DNA of 14,778 nt from an uncultured Atopobium sp. GTDB lineage: Bacteria; Actinomycetota; Coriobacteriia; Coriobacteriales; Atopobiaceae. The translations under genes were made by a program, and so were the position numbers. Below the pieces are notes generated by a model, which had not been told where the DNA came from, ran no database searches, and saw only the letters and a program-made list of their open reading frames with translations. Below, one piece after another: positions 7,787-14,778 of this stretch. Where the stretch lies: the NCBI GenBank assembly GCA_947252455.1, contig CAMXVQ010000025.1:1-14778 (forward strand), in the 5' to 3' direction. Within the stretch, counting starts at the first letter, position 1. Each line of letters begins with the position of its first letter.

Positions 7787-7911
7787 CCCTATAGCTTGGG
7801 GCACAAAGGCAACATATGACCAGCTGCCAAGTGTGTAAGCCCAGTTACCGCGCGCGACAGACCACCGCGCGCAGAGCCAAGTGCTAATACCTGCACGCGC
7901 TCCCTTTATCA

Positions 7912-9243
7912 TCAAAATACAAAGCGCATTTCTGTACCAACGCCGAGCTCGCTTTTTACATGAATAGTTGCTGAATGAATATCGGCTATATGCTTTACAA
8001 TCGCAAGACCCAGGCCAGTTCCACCTGTTTGCCGTGCATGCGACTTGTCAACGCGATAAAAGCGCTCAAAGATACGCGCTTGCTCGGCTTCTGGAATACC
8101 AATGCCAGTATCCTTTACCACGATTGTTGGCCTTGTATGCTCGATAACAACGCATACGCACACGCTACCAGACGTTTTGTTATACGTCAGCGCATTTTGA
8201 ATTAAATTTTCAAGCATTTCTCGCAGCAGTGCATAGTTGCCCTGCACGCGCACAGAAATACCGCTGCACGTTAAGGTTAATCCGCGCTGCTCCGCAATGG
8301 GCTGCAATGCTTGAGTTGTTTCGCGTGCTAACATAAGCAGGTCAATGTCTTCAAACTTACGCGGAAATTCGGGGTGATCAAGCTCTGACAAGCGAATAAT
8401 GTCGCACACAAGCGAAAGTAAACGGTGTGAATTTTCCCTAATTTGTGCAGCTACATGCACGGCTTCTTCTGCGTCAACCATCTTATTTTCGATAAGCTCG
8501 GCATAACCGCTGATAGCTGTAATGGGTGTTTTAAGCTCGTGCGTTACATTTGCCGTAAAATCCTGTCTGCTTTTTGCAGCTAGAAGAATTTTTTCGTGCT
8601 GCTCACGCATTGTTCGAATAAAGGGCTCCAACTCTTTATACACAGGCGCACTTGTTGGCAAGTCGTAATTTTTTGCAAGGACATCTAAATGCCTGAGCAA
8701 GTCCTTTGTAAGATGTCTACCCACAAGCACACAAATGAGGAATACAACAAGGACAATTCCTCCAACAATGGGTAGCGTGGCAAAAAAGATATCGGCAACG
8801 GTTTGCACGTGCATAGAAAGACGGACAATTGTTCCGTTGTCCAGCAAAACGGCATAATAATACGTATCAAAATGCGAGGTTGCAGAGTGACGTGTACTTT
8901 CGCCTTGCCCTTTGTGCAGCGCGTCTTGAATCTCAGGACGATCAAGATGGTTTGCCATTGAATGTTCATCAACGTCGTTATCAAAAAGGACGTGACCATC
9001 TGCGCGAATCCACGTCATCCGTAAATTATTGTTATCAAGCGAGCCATACAAGCGCTGCACCATTGAAGCGTCTTGTGTGTGCCTTAGCGTATCATTAGTG
9101 CAAATGAGCTCTGCGTTAACGCGGATATCATGCTTGATTTGCTCAAAAAATATACGATAAAACACGCCCGTTAACGCGCACGTGCACAAAACAAGCGCCA
9201 AGCACGAAATAATGGCCAAGTGCAGACTGATTTTCTTCTTCAT
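7912..9243 (-). CDS. phoR: PhoR-like sensor histidine kinase of the phosphate operon
   Basis: A 443-residue membrane kinase expected to sense phosphate limitation, possibly through the state of the Pst transporter, and to phosphorylate the regulator encoded upstream. TM1 is at about 8-32, an extracytoplasmic PAS-like region at about 33-152, and TM2 at about 153-175. The HisKA box FTANVTHELKTP holds His235. The catalytic domain has N-box ENLIQNALTYN (345-355), G1 DTGIG (378-382), F-box FERFYR (392-397) and G2 GGTGLGLAIV (407-416). This set is typical of PhoR/WalK-like kinases. ATG 9243 was chosen because it begins MKKKISLHLAII and has GGGAG at a good distance; the frame is open upstream to the regulator, but that part has no membrane or domain character. 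It is the last gene of the pst operon. The PhoR role rests on context. Confidence 0.87.
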   Translation of the reverse strand: MKKKISLHLAIISCLALVLCTCALTGVFYRIFFEQIKHDIRVNAELICTNDTLRHTQDASMVQRLYGSLDNNNLRMTWIRADGHVLFDNDVDEHSMANHLDRPEIQDALHKGQGESTRHSATSHFDTYYYAVLLDNGTIVRLSMHVQTVADIFFATLPIVGGIVLVVFLICVLVGRHLTKDLLRHLDVLAKNYDLPTSAPVYKELEPFIRTMREQHEKILLAAKSRQDFTANVTHELKTPITAISGYAELIENKMVDAEEAVHVAAQIRENSHRLLSLVCDIIRLSELDHPEFPRKFEDIDLLMLARETTQALQPIAEQRGLTLTCSGISVRVQGNYALLREMLENLIQNALTYNKTSGSVCVCVVIEHTRPTIVVKDTGIGIPEAEQARIFERFYRVDKSHARQTGGTGLGLAIVKHIADIHSATIHVKSELGVGTEMRFVF

Positions 9244-9249
9244 AGCGCC

Positions 9250-9335
9250 GCTCCCATGCTGCATGCTTATCGTTTTAGAACGCAGACGTACAGTCCTTGA
9301 AACTAAGTTGCTCCTATGCTGTATGGTTATCGTCT
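9250..9335. repeat. Imperfect 26-bp direct repeat at the junction of regulator and kinase genes
   Basis: Bases 9250-9275 and 9310-9335 match at 22 of 26 positions and are exactly 60 bp apart. One copy spans the last codons and stop of the response regulator; the other spans the kinase ribosome-binding region. This looks like a local duplication that carried the translation-start region of the second gene. Confidence 0.6.
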
Positions 9336-10021
9336 GATTTAACGCAATATCCAACACCGCGGACTGTATGCACGTAGCACGAAGCGTCCCCTAGCTTTTG
9401 TCGCAGCGTTTTAATGTGCATATCAACCGTTCTGCTTTCGCCCTCAAAATCAAAGCCCCACACCGCCTGCATAAGAACCTCGCGTGTAAACACCAGTCCT
9501 TCGTGTAACATAAGGTAGTGAAGCAAATCGTATTCCTTGTGCGTTAGATTAACGGGTACATCGTGCACACACACAAAATGGCGCGCGGGATCAAGCATAA
9601 TTGCACCTACTCGGCACACAGAGTACTTATCGGCAGGCATTTGCGCAGGCGTTTGTGCGCGGCGCAAGAGCGCGCGAATGCGAGAAAGCAGCTCCATAAC
9701 AGAAAACGGCTTGCGAATATAATCATCCGCGCCGTTATCAAGCCCGCGTATCATATCCATTTCGGTTGTTTTTGCCGTAATCATAATAATGGGGATATGT
9801 GACCATTGGGCGTTGCTTCGTAAGGTGCGCGTAATAGTATTACCGTCGGCGTCGGGCAGCATGATATCAAGCAAAATGAGCTGCGGCGTGCGTGTTTTAA
9901 GTGCAGCAAAAAAATCGACAGCACACGAGAAGGCTTGCACATCGTAGTTACTGTTTTTAAGAGCGATAATTTCAATTTCTTGAATACTCACATCGTCTTC
10001 AACAACATAGATACACTCCAT
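9314..10021 (-). CDS. phoP: PhoB/PhoP-like response regulator of the phosphate operon
   Basis: A 235-residue OmpR-family transcription factor. The receiver domain has D9/D10 (VVEDD), phosphoacceptor D52 (LLDIMLPD), T82 (MITAK) and K104 (YIRKPF). The winged-helix domain includes LTHKEYDLLHYLML, WGFDFEGESRTVDMHI and VRGVGYCV. I start it at ATG 10021 (MECIYVVEDD) because GGAG lies seven bases upstream and family members begin near this point; starts at 10042 or 10054 in the same frame are possible. It lies 32 bases after pstB and before the kinase gene. The target is probably the set of 11-bp-spaced repeats upstream of pstS. Naming it PhoP rests on operon context, since the fold alone fits many OmpR-family regulators. 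Confidence 0.88.
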   Translation of the reverse strand: MECIYVVEDDVSIQEIEIIALKNSNYDVQAFSCAVDFFAALKTRTPQLILLDIMLPDADGNTITRTLRSNAQWSHIPIIMITAKTTEMDMIRGLDNGADDYIRKPFSVMELLSRIRALLRRAQTPAQMPADKYSVCRVGAIMLDPARHFVCVHDVPVNLTHKEYDLLHYLMLHEGLVFTREVLMQAVWGFDFEGESRTVDMHIKTLRQKLGDASCYVHTVRGVGYCVKSDDNHTA

Positions 10022-10053
10022 CGGCACACTCCATGTTTGCATATCACCTTGCA

Positions 10054-10983
10054 CTAACCAAATCGTCCCATAACATAATCTGCGCAGCGTTCATCATGAG
10101 GCTCATGAAACAGTTGGTACGTGCTATTAGTTTCTACCATCTCGCCCAAAAGAAAAAACGCCGTATAATCGGACACACGTGCCGCCTGCTGCATGTTGTG
10201 GGTAACAATAACAACAGTATAGTGCTCTTTGAGGCTTGCGATAAGCTCTTCAATTTTAGCAGTTGATATAGGATCCAGCGCGCTTGTTGGCTCATCCATA
10301 AGCAACACTTCTGGCTCAACGGCAAGCGCGCGTGCAATGCACAAGCGCTGTTGCTGGCCGCCTGATAAGCTGAGTGCCGAGTCGTTGAGGTGGTCTTTTA
10401 CCTCGTTATAGATGGCAGCGCGCTGTAAGCTGCGCGTAACAATCTCGTCTAAGCTGCTCTTTTTTGTAATACCGTGCACGCGCGGACCATATGCAACATT
10501 GTCATAAATGCTCATCGGAAACGGATTCGGCTGCTGAAACACCATACCAACGCGCTTGCGCAGGCGAATTACGTTACTGTTTGGCGCGTATATGTCTTTA
10601 CCATCAAGAAGAACATTTCCGCTGATACGAGCCTGGGAAAGCGTGTCGTTCATTCTGTTGAGGCAGCGTAAAAATGTACTTTTACCACAGCCCGAAGGTC
10701 CAATAAGCGCAAGCACACTGTGATTGTAGATGTCAAGCGTAATGTTTTGCAGTGCGTGCGTGGCTCCGTAGAACACATTTAGATGAGAAATGTGCATTTT
10801 GATGGAGTGCTGCACAGACGGCGTTGGAGCTGCTTGCACGCGCGGCGCTGGCGTTGGAGCTGGCTGCACGCATGGCTCTGGCATTGGAGCTGCTTGCACG
10901 TGCGGCGCTGAGCTTTGGGCTCTTTGCACTCCTTCCTGTGCGTCTTGCGCGGCGGTTGGTTGCGTTTCTGTAAAGAATGTCAT
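10054..10983 (-). CDS. pstB: Phosphate ABC transporter ATP-binding protein PstB with an unusual N-terminal extension
   Basis: The ATPase that drives high-affinity phosphate import. The core from about residue 62 is canonical: Walker A GPSGCGKST (95-103), Q-loop MVFQQPNPFPMSIYDNVAYG (Gln150), signature LSGGQQQR (206-213), Walker B VLLMDEPTSALD (226-237), His262. At 309 residues it is about 55 longer than the usual 250. The excess is an Ala/Pro/Gln/Val-rich leader made of 10-residue repeats. ATG 10983 has AAAGG at a long spacing of about ten bases; a shorter form could start at the ATG of MHISHLNV, but its ribosome site is poor. The gene begins 60 bases after pstA and is followed by the two-component genes. 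The PstB assignment is firm; the exact start is less so. Confidence 0.95.
   Translation of the reverse strand: MTFFTETQPTAAQDAQEGVQRAQSSAPHVQAAPMPEPCVQPAPTPAPRVQAAPTPSVQHSIKMHISHLNVFYGATHALQNITLDIYNHSVLALIGPSGCGKSTFLRCLNRMNDTLSQARISGNVLLDGKDIYAPNSNVIRLRKRVGMVFQQPNPFPMSIYDNVAYGPRVHGITKKSSLDEIVTRSLQRAAIYNEVKDHLNDSALSLSGGQQQRLCIARALAVEPEVLLMDEPTSALDPISTAKIEELIASLKEHYTVVIVTHNMQQAARVSDYTAFFLLGEMVETNSTYQLFHEPHDERCADYVMGRFG
10821..10910 (-). repeat. Three tandem 30-bp repeats in the 5' part of pstB
   Basis: Units at 10821-10850, 10851-10880 and 10881-10910 are near-identical and in frame. On the coding strand each gives ten residues of the form APxVQxAPxP. Being a multiple of three, copy-number change would alter only the length of the PstB N-terminal extension. 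Confidence 0.88.
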
Positions 10984-11043
10984 ACGATCTGAACCTTTCT
11001 TAGGCTGGTTTTATGCTGGTAGAATGCTTATAGGCAGGTGGTA

Positions 11044-12018
11044 CTATGAAGTTTGGAGAGTTCTAGAACTAGTGCGTGCTATAAGCGCGTGAGTTGCCAC
11101 ATTGATGAGCAGAGTAAACACAAGAAGAATGCAAGCAATGCCAAATGCTGTGGTAAAATCGCCCTGACTGGTAGCACTTAGATAAAGCTGAACAGTAAGA
11201 GTTCCACCCGATGTAAACAGTTTTGAAAACAGCCCGCCTATACTTTGAGGTAGGAGTTTTGCGCTTCCTGCAGTAAAGAGCAACGCTGCAGATTCGGCAA
11301 CAATGCGGCCAAGCGCCAAAATAACGCCTGTTACTATAGAAGGTGCTGCCACGGGCAACAAAATGGTTCGGATAGTATGCCATTTACCTGCACCTAATCC
11401 AAAAGCTCCAAGCTTATAGCCCTGAGGCACACATGCAAGCGCTTCTTGCGTGTTGCGTGTAATGAGCGGAAGCACCATTAACGCAAGCGTCAGAGCACCG
11501 CACAGAAGACTATATCCAAGCCGAAGGACTTGTCCAAAAAACAGCATGCCAAATAGTCCAAAAATGATAGAAGGAATGCCAGCAAGAACATCGGTGGCAA
11601 AATCTATAACGCGCACGAGTTTTTTGTTAGTTGCATATTCTTGCAGGTAAATGGCGCCACCAACGCCAATCGGTATGGCGATGGCAAGTGTTGCCACCAC
11701 AATGATGAGTGTATTGATAATATTTCCTGCAACGCCTATAGTGCCTTTGCGTAGTGATGTGCTACACGTAAAAAACTCGAGGTTAAGGGCGGGCCACCCT
11801 TGGGCAAGTACGTACCCAATGATGCCTACCAGCAGCAACACAATAAGAGCTGCTGATATATACACAAATGTGTATACGGTGAAATCTGCAGTTGCAACAG
11901 CAAGTTCATGTGGCAAGCGTGGTGCGCGCACGGCAGTGGACGCGCAGACGTTGGTAGACGCGCCCATGGTGCTGGACACTTGCGCAACGTCAGGTGCGGG
12001 GATAGTGTTATTCTCCAT
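11044..12018 (-). CDS. pstA: Phosphate ABC transporter permease PstA
   Basis: A 324-residue inner-membrane subunit that forms the phosphate channel with PstC. About six membrane segments follow a hydrophilic N-terminal stretch of some 45 residues (Ala/Thr/Ser/Val-rich), which is longer than usual for PstA. The conserved permease core is clear: NIINTLIIVVATL, DVLAGIPSIIFGLFG, and the cytoplasmic EAA loop from about 192 (EALACVPQGYKLGAFGLGAG) that docks on PstB, then GRIVAESAALLFTAG. ATG 12018 overlaps the pstC stop by 11 bases with AGAAG upstream, so translation is probably coupled. A 60-base gap separates it from pstB. Confidence 0.95.
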   Translation of the reverse strand: MENNTIPAPDVAQVSSTMGASTNVCASTAVRAPRLPHELAVATADFTVYTFVYISAALIVLLLVGIIGYVLAQGWPALNLEFFTCSTSLRKGTIGVAGNIINTLIIVVATLAIAIPIGVGGAIYLQEYATNKKLVRVIDFATDVLAGIPSIIFGLFGMLFFGQVLRLGYSLLCGALTLALMVLPLITRNTQEALACVPQGYKLGAFGLGAGKWHTIRTILLPVAAPSIVTGVILALGRIVAESAALLFTAGSAKLLPQSIGGLFSKLFTSGGTLTVQLYLSATSQGDFTTAFGIACILLVFTLLINVATHALIARTSSRTLQTS

Positions 12019-12919
12019 AGCAATGCTTCTTTCGTTTTGTGAGGAGTACGATGCTATTTATGCAGATAATAAACACATACAGTACAACACCTACGGCAAA
12101 CAACGCCTCTTTATGAAGCCCTTGCGCGTAGCTCATTTCGCTTACAAGCTGGGTTGTAAGCAGGCGCACCGAAGCGAACGGAAGAGGCAGGTTAACGCCA
12201 CCACCAGCTACCATGCTAATTGCCATGGCTTCGCCCAGTGCTCGTCCAACGCCCAACACGATTGCGGCGAAAATACCTGATTTAGCTGCAGGAATAACAA
12301 CTTTTATGATTGTTTGTATACGCGTAGCGCCAAGTGCATACGACGAGGCACGAAGCGATGTGGGTACCGAACGAAGTGCCGACACGCTCATACCTATCAT
12401 GGTTGGAAGCACCATAATTGCTAGTACGCATACGCACGCAAGCATGTTAGAGCCACCGGAGTATTGGTGCGCTGGATCATTGCTGTATATAGCAAGTTCG
12501 GCGTGGTATAGCAGGGGACACAGTACAACCATCCCCACCAGACCATATATTACGGAGGGGATTCCGGCTAACAGTTCTATAAAGCTACTTACGATTGCTG
12601 CAACACGCGCAGGCGCAAGCTCCGTTATGTAAATTGAAACAGCAATGCTCAACGGCAGGCCAATGCAAACACTTACCGCCGTTGCAAGAGCAGACGCAAG
12701 AATAATATAGCTTATACCGAATACGGGAGGGTTTGTTGTTGGGCTCCACTGCACGCCGCACAGCATATTACCAATACCGATATGTATAAGCGCAGGTAAT
12801 CCACTTATTAAAATGTATACACTTATCGAGGCGACCGCGAGCACCGCGATACATGCGCAAGCTGCACACACAGTTTGAGCGACGCGCTCTTGTATGCGCT
12901 GTTTTTGATGAAGAAGCAT
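12008..12919 (-). CDS. pstC: Phosphate ABC transporter permease PstC
   Basis: A 303-residue inner-membrane subunit of the phosphate channel, partner of PstA. Membrane segments begin near residue 16. Family marks are VFGISYIILASALATAVSV, IELLAGIPSVIYGLVGM (114-130), and the EAA-type loop ALRSVPTSLRASSYALGATR (181-200), followed by GVGRALGEAMAISMVAG. ATG 12919 has AAGGTGA just upstream; the gap to the pstS stop is ten bases and the end overlaps pstA, so these belong to one transcript. It is several residues short of many homologues at the N-terminus but complete. Confidence 0.95.
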   Translation of the reverse strand: MLLHQKQRIQERVAQTVCAACACIAVLAVASISVYILISGLPALIHIGIGNMLCGVQWSPTTNPPVFGISYIILASALATAVSVCIGLPLSIAVSIYITELAPARVAAIVSSFIELLAGIPSVIYGLVGMVVLCPLLYHAELAIYSNDPAHQYSGGSNMLACVCVLAIMVLPTMIGMSVSALRSVPTSLRASSYALGATRIQTIIKVVIPAAKSGIFAAIVLGVGRALGEAMAISMVAGGGVNLPLPFASVRLLTTQLVSEMSYAQGLHKEALFAVGVVLYVFIICINSIVLLTKRKKHCYGE

Positions 12920-12929
12920 GTGTCACCTT

Positions 12930-13823
12930 CTACTGTGCTGTTGCGTCTGCTGTATTTGACTTGGCTGGCATAACACCAGCGCGTTGTATTATTTGTATGC
13001 CCTCGTCAGATTCTATATATGAAAACCATGCTTGTACCAATGCTGATTGTTCGGACACTGCTCCTTTAGTAGCCATAATAAATGGTCGAACAAGTGGATA
13101 TTGCTGTGAGGCAATTGTGTCTGCCGTTGGAGCCACGCCATCAAGTACCAGCGCGTTAACCGAGTCAGAAAGAGCGTCTAATGAAATATAACCAATTGCG
13201 CCTGGCGTTGAGGCAACTTTTGCAAGTACGGCTCCTGTTGAATCGAGCTCTTGAGCATACACGCAGCTATTTTTAACATCAACAAGCTCTTCAAATGCGC
13301 TACGCGTACCCGAGGCATTCTCACGGCCGATGACAACGATAGCAGCGTCTGTGCCGCCTACATCACCCCAAGAAGTAATCGAGCGGGTAAAAATTTGTTT
13401 GAGCTGGCTTTTTGTAATGCTCGTGCAGGTATTTGCTTTGTTAACGATAACGGCGATACCGTCGAGTGCAACTACGTTCCCAACGATACCCGATGATTTT
13501 TCGGCTTGAGAAAGCTCGCGAGAGCTATTAGCAATGTTGCACAAGCCCGACGTAAGCGACTCTATGCCGGCACTGGAGCCTGTGTATTCAACCGAAACAC
13601 GCACGTTAGGATATGTTTCCATAAATCCTTCGCTAAGCGCTTCGCACATCTTTTCCATGGATGTGCTGCCTGCAAGCGAAATACTTCCCTGTAAATTTGA
13701 GCTAGAGGTATCCGTGGCTTTGTCATCTGTCTTTGCGCAGCACGTTAATGCTAAGTTAGCAGCACTAGCCAATAGGCCGGCTCCCAAAATACATGCTTGG
13801 CGTCGAGTTATATAGTGTGTCAT
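12930..13823 (-). CDS. pstS: Phosphate-binding lipoprotein PstS
   Basis: A 297-residue extracytoplasmic phosphate-binding protein that delivers phosphate to PstCA. The N-terminus has twin arginines (TRRQACILGAG), a hydrophobic stretch and LTCC at 26-29, which suggests a lipoprotein anchor at Cys29 (or Cys28) and possibly Tat export; the Cys before the modified Cys is unusual. Ligand-loop motifs are clear: AGSTSMEKM (51-59), TGSSAGIESL (81-90), SSREL (100-104), DGIAVIVN (121-128) and ENASGTRSAFEEL (168-180). ATG 13823 has AAAGGAG seven bases upstream. It is the first gene of the pstS-pstC-pstA-pstB-regulator-kinase operon. Pho-box-like repeats lie 90-130 bases upstream. Confidence 0.95.
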   Translation of the reverse strand: MTHYITRRQACILGAGLLASAANLALTCCAKTDDKATDTSSSNLQGSISLAGSTSMEKMCEALSEGFMETYPNVRVSVEYTGSSAGIESLTSGLCNIANSSRELSQAEKSSGIVGNVVALDGIAVIVNKANTCTSITKSQLKQIFTRSITSWGDVGGTDAAIVVIGRENASGTRSAFEELVDVKNSCVYAQELDSTGAVLAKVASTPGAIGYISLDALSDSVNALVLDGVAPTADTIASQQYPLVRPFIMATKGAVSEQSALVQAWFSYIESDEGIQIIQRAGVMPAKSNTADATAQ

Positions 13824-13915
13824 TCGTTCTCCTTTGTGTTGTTTTACGTTATGACTTTGAGCTGTACCGTACGTAGTGTTTGTACGATGCGCTTACATTC
13901 ATGCTACTAAGTAGA

Positions 13916-13954
13916 TGTAAAGTGCAGGAATTCATTAGGTAAAATTTGGGTAAA
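13916..13954 (-). promoter_or_regulatory. Candidate Pho box: 11-bp-spaced TTTACC half-sites upstream of pstS
   Basis: On the minus strand TTTACC occurs at 13954-13949 and again at 13943-13938, one 11-bp step apart. TTTACA at 13921-13916 falls exactly two more steps on, and the step between holds a degenerate AATTCC. PhoB/PhoP regulators bind 11-bp direct repeats, and actinobacterial PHO boxes contain the similar element TTCACC. No clear -10 was found between this and pstS. Confidence 0.55.
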
Positions 13955-13956
13955 GT

Positions 13957-14456
13957 TATGCAAGGCACGCGACAGCCCTTGATGTAATGGGCGCGCGGCT
14001 ATGTGTGGTGTTTTAGTTTGAAGGGGAAAATTTATAAGCGCGCGCTTCTTTATAAGTGCACGTACACGGGGCGCAAAGTGATAAAAGCGTAACGATTGGG
14101 CACAAGGCATGCGGCGAATGTGCGTGCGTCAAGTCATCTTGCAATTAGATTTAGTTCTAACGCTCGTTAAAATTATGTGGCATGAAAAGAGGGCTGAGCA
14201 TACAGCACAATATGAATAGTGGTCACGCGTTTTAGCGCTGGGAGAGAGTTGCCGTTAAAAGGCTTACGATTTGCTTGATAATATGCCATATTATAGTTAT
14301 TCCAATTGTTCCTTATAATCTCTTCTTATGTAAGCGACTGTAAAATAAGGTATTGTCTGTAAAGGTCCATCTATCGAACAGCTCTCATCTTTAACTGTTT
14401 GTCCATAACGGTACGTTCGGAATAAACTCAAAAATGGAAAACCAATTATTAAATTC
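13957..14456. other. Long non-coding region with small palindromes
   Basis: No gene was recognised in these 500 bases. Perfect inverted repeats are AAGCGCGCGCTT (14036-14047) and ATAATATG-C-CATATTAT (14278-14294). Neither is followed by a clean U-run, so they are not convincing terminators. The first 200 bases are G+C-rich; the rest is A+T-rich like the right-hand gene's leader. Confidence 0.5.
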
Positions 14457-14486
14457 TTGTCAAGAGATTCAAGAAAACGGTATAAA
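14457..14486 (+). promoter_or_regulatory. Candidate promoter of the right-edge gene
   Basis: TTGTCA (14457-14462), an 18-base spacer and TATAAA (14481-14486) match the housekeeping consensus at five of six positions each. Transcription would start near 14493, leaving a leader of about 57 nt. Confidence 0.5.
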
Positions 14487-14508
14487 ATAATAGCAATATA
14501 ATCACATA

Positions 14509-14530
14509 AGACAAGGCTGCAATCTTGTCT
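14509..14530 (+). other. Leader hairpin just upstream of the ribosome-binding site
   Basis: AGACAAG (14509-14515) pairs perfectly with CTTGTCT (14524-14530) across an 8-base loop. The AAGGGAGG ribosome site begins only five bases later, at 14535. With no U-run after it, this is not a terminator. It could protect the mRNA 5' end or influence initiation. Confidence 0.45.
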
Positions 14531-14549
14531 GCCGAAGGGAGGTTCAATT

Positions 14550-14778
14550 ATGAGCCGCACTATGAAACGTCGAATTTTAGCAGTCATTGCTTGTGTGGTG
14601 GTTTGCAGCGCATTGTTTGCTCTCTACTATTTCTTTAAGCCAGCTCACACTATGAGCGCTCGAGATTTTACTACAAAAGATCAAGCGCTTGCCATACGCT
14701 TAACCAGTATTCATATTGCTGGTGATACAAGCCTCATTCCAAAAACTGGATATACGGTGCTTGCTGATCCTTCTGGTA
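14550..14778 (+). CDS. Unidentified membrane-anchored or secreted protein, 3' end off the window
   Basis: The ATG at 14550 has a strong AAGGGAGG (14535-14542) seven bases upstream, and the frame stays open for 76 codons to the right edge. The N-terminus is basic (MSRTMKRR), then a hydrophobic segment at about residues 9-29 (ILAVIACVVVCSALFALYYF), then a polar region that should lie outside the cell (SARDFTTKDQALAIRLTSIH). I see no lipobox cysteine in the right place and no clear signal-peptidase site, so an anchored protein is most likely. No family is recognised from this part. It is divergent from the pst operon and has its own candidate promoter. Confidence 0.75.
   Translation, partial: MSRTMKRRILAVIACVVVCSALFALYYFFKPAHTMSARDFTTKDQALAIRLTSIHIAGDTSLIPKTGYTVLADPSG

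Noticed and set aside
7787..7911. Possible bidirectional terminator between the convergent carboxypeptidase and kinase genes
   Set aside because: The GCGCGC runs are self-complementary, but I found no stem followed by a U-run in either direction.
11651..12280. Long plus-strand frame of 209 residues opposite pstA and pstC
   Set aside because: It is the antisense shadow of two clear permease genes and its Thr/Ser/Ala-rich translation is typical of such shadows.
13907..14110. Minus-strand frame of 67 residues upstream of pstS
   Set aside because: It covers the Pho-box-like repeats, has no ribosome site and no recognisable features.
14297..14587. A 96-residue minus-strand frame under the right-edge gene start
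   Set aside because: It lies antisense to a gene start that has a promoter and a strong ribosome site. No ribosome site or recognisable domain supports it, though a decayed gene end cannot be excluded.

Overview
The window looks like chromosome of a Gram-positive bacterium of moderate to low G+C. Shine-Dalgarno sites are strong (AAAGGAG type), the surface protein is internalin-like, and the phosphate system has a lipoprotein PstS and no outer-membrane components. The mixed codon use, internalin-like repeats and gene types would fit an Atopobium-like member of the Coriobacteriia. That placement is inference, made without any database search.

Layout, left to right. (1) 1-738, minus: the N-terminal part of a secreted leucine-rich-repeat protein. 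Its frame is broken by an 11-base C tract (G on the plus strand, 609-619) directly after the signal peptide; loss of one C, or gain of two, restores it. This is a classic layout for an on/off contingency locus. (2) About 1049-2202: a gene graveyard. It holds a possible regulator tail, an antisense hydrophobic membrane-protein fragment, and an in-frame chimera of an ABC exporter N-terminus with an ECF-type ATPase that stops inside the ABC signature. (3) 2156-6688: a two-component system (minus) divergent from a three-gene LanFEG/BcrAB-like antimicrobial-peptide resistance ABC transporter (plus). Two perfect 10-bp direct repeats at 11-bp spacing lie between them. No lantibiotic structural or modification gene is visible. 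(4) 6839-7786, plus: a membrane-anchored D-Ala-D-Ala carboxypeptidase. (5) 13823 down to 7912, minus: a compact phosphate operon in the order pstS-pstC-pstA-pstB-response regulator-histidine kinase, with 11-bp-spaced Pho-box-like repeats before pstS and no phoU. PstB carries an unusual Ala/Pro/Val N-terminal extension encoded by a 30-bp tandem repeat. (6) 13824-14549: a long non-coding region. (7) 14550 to the right edge, plus: the start of an unidentified membrane-anchored protein with its own promoter and a leader hairpin.

How the parts work together. PstS binds phosphate outside the cell, PstC and PstA form the channel and PstB drives it. The co-transcribed PhoP/PhoR-like pair probably senses phosphate limitation and acts on the repeats before pstS, closing the loop. 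In the second module the sensor kinase probably detects a peptide antibiotic or envelope stress, and the regulator activates the divergent exporter through the 11-bp repeats. The neighbouring carboxypeptidase also acts on the cell wall, but its link to this module is only positional. Most of the window is ordinary. The best candidates for something new are the phase-variable surface protein, the PstB repeat extension and the orphan LanFEG module.
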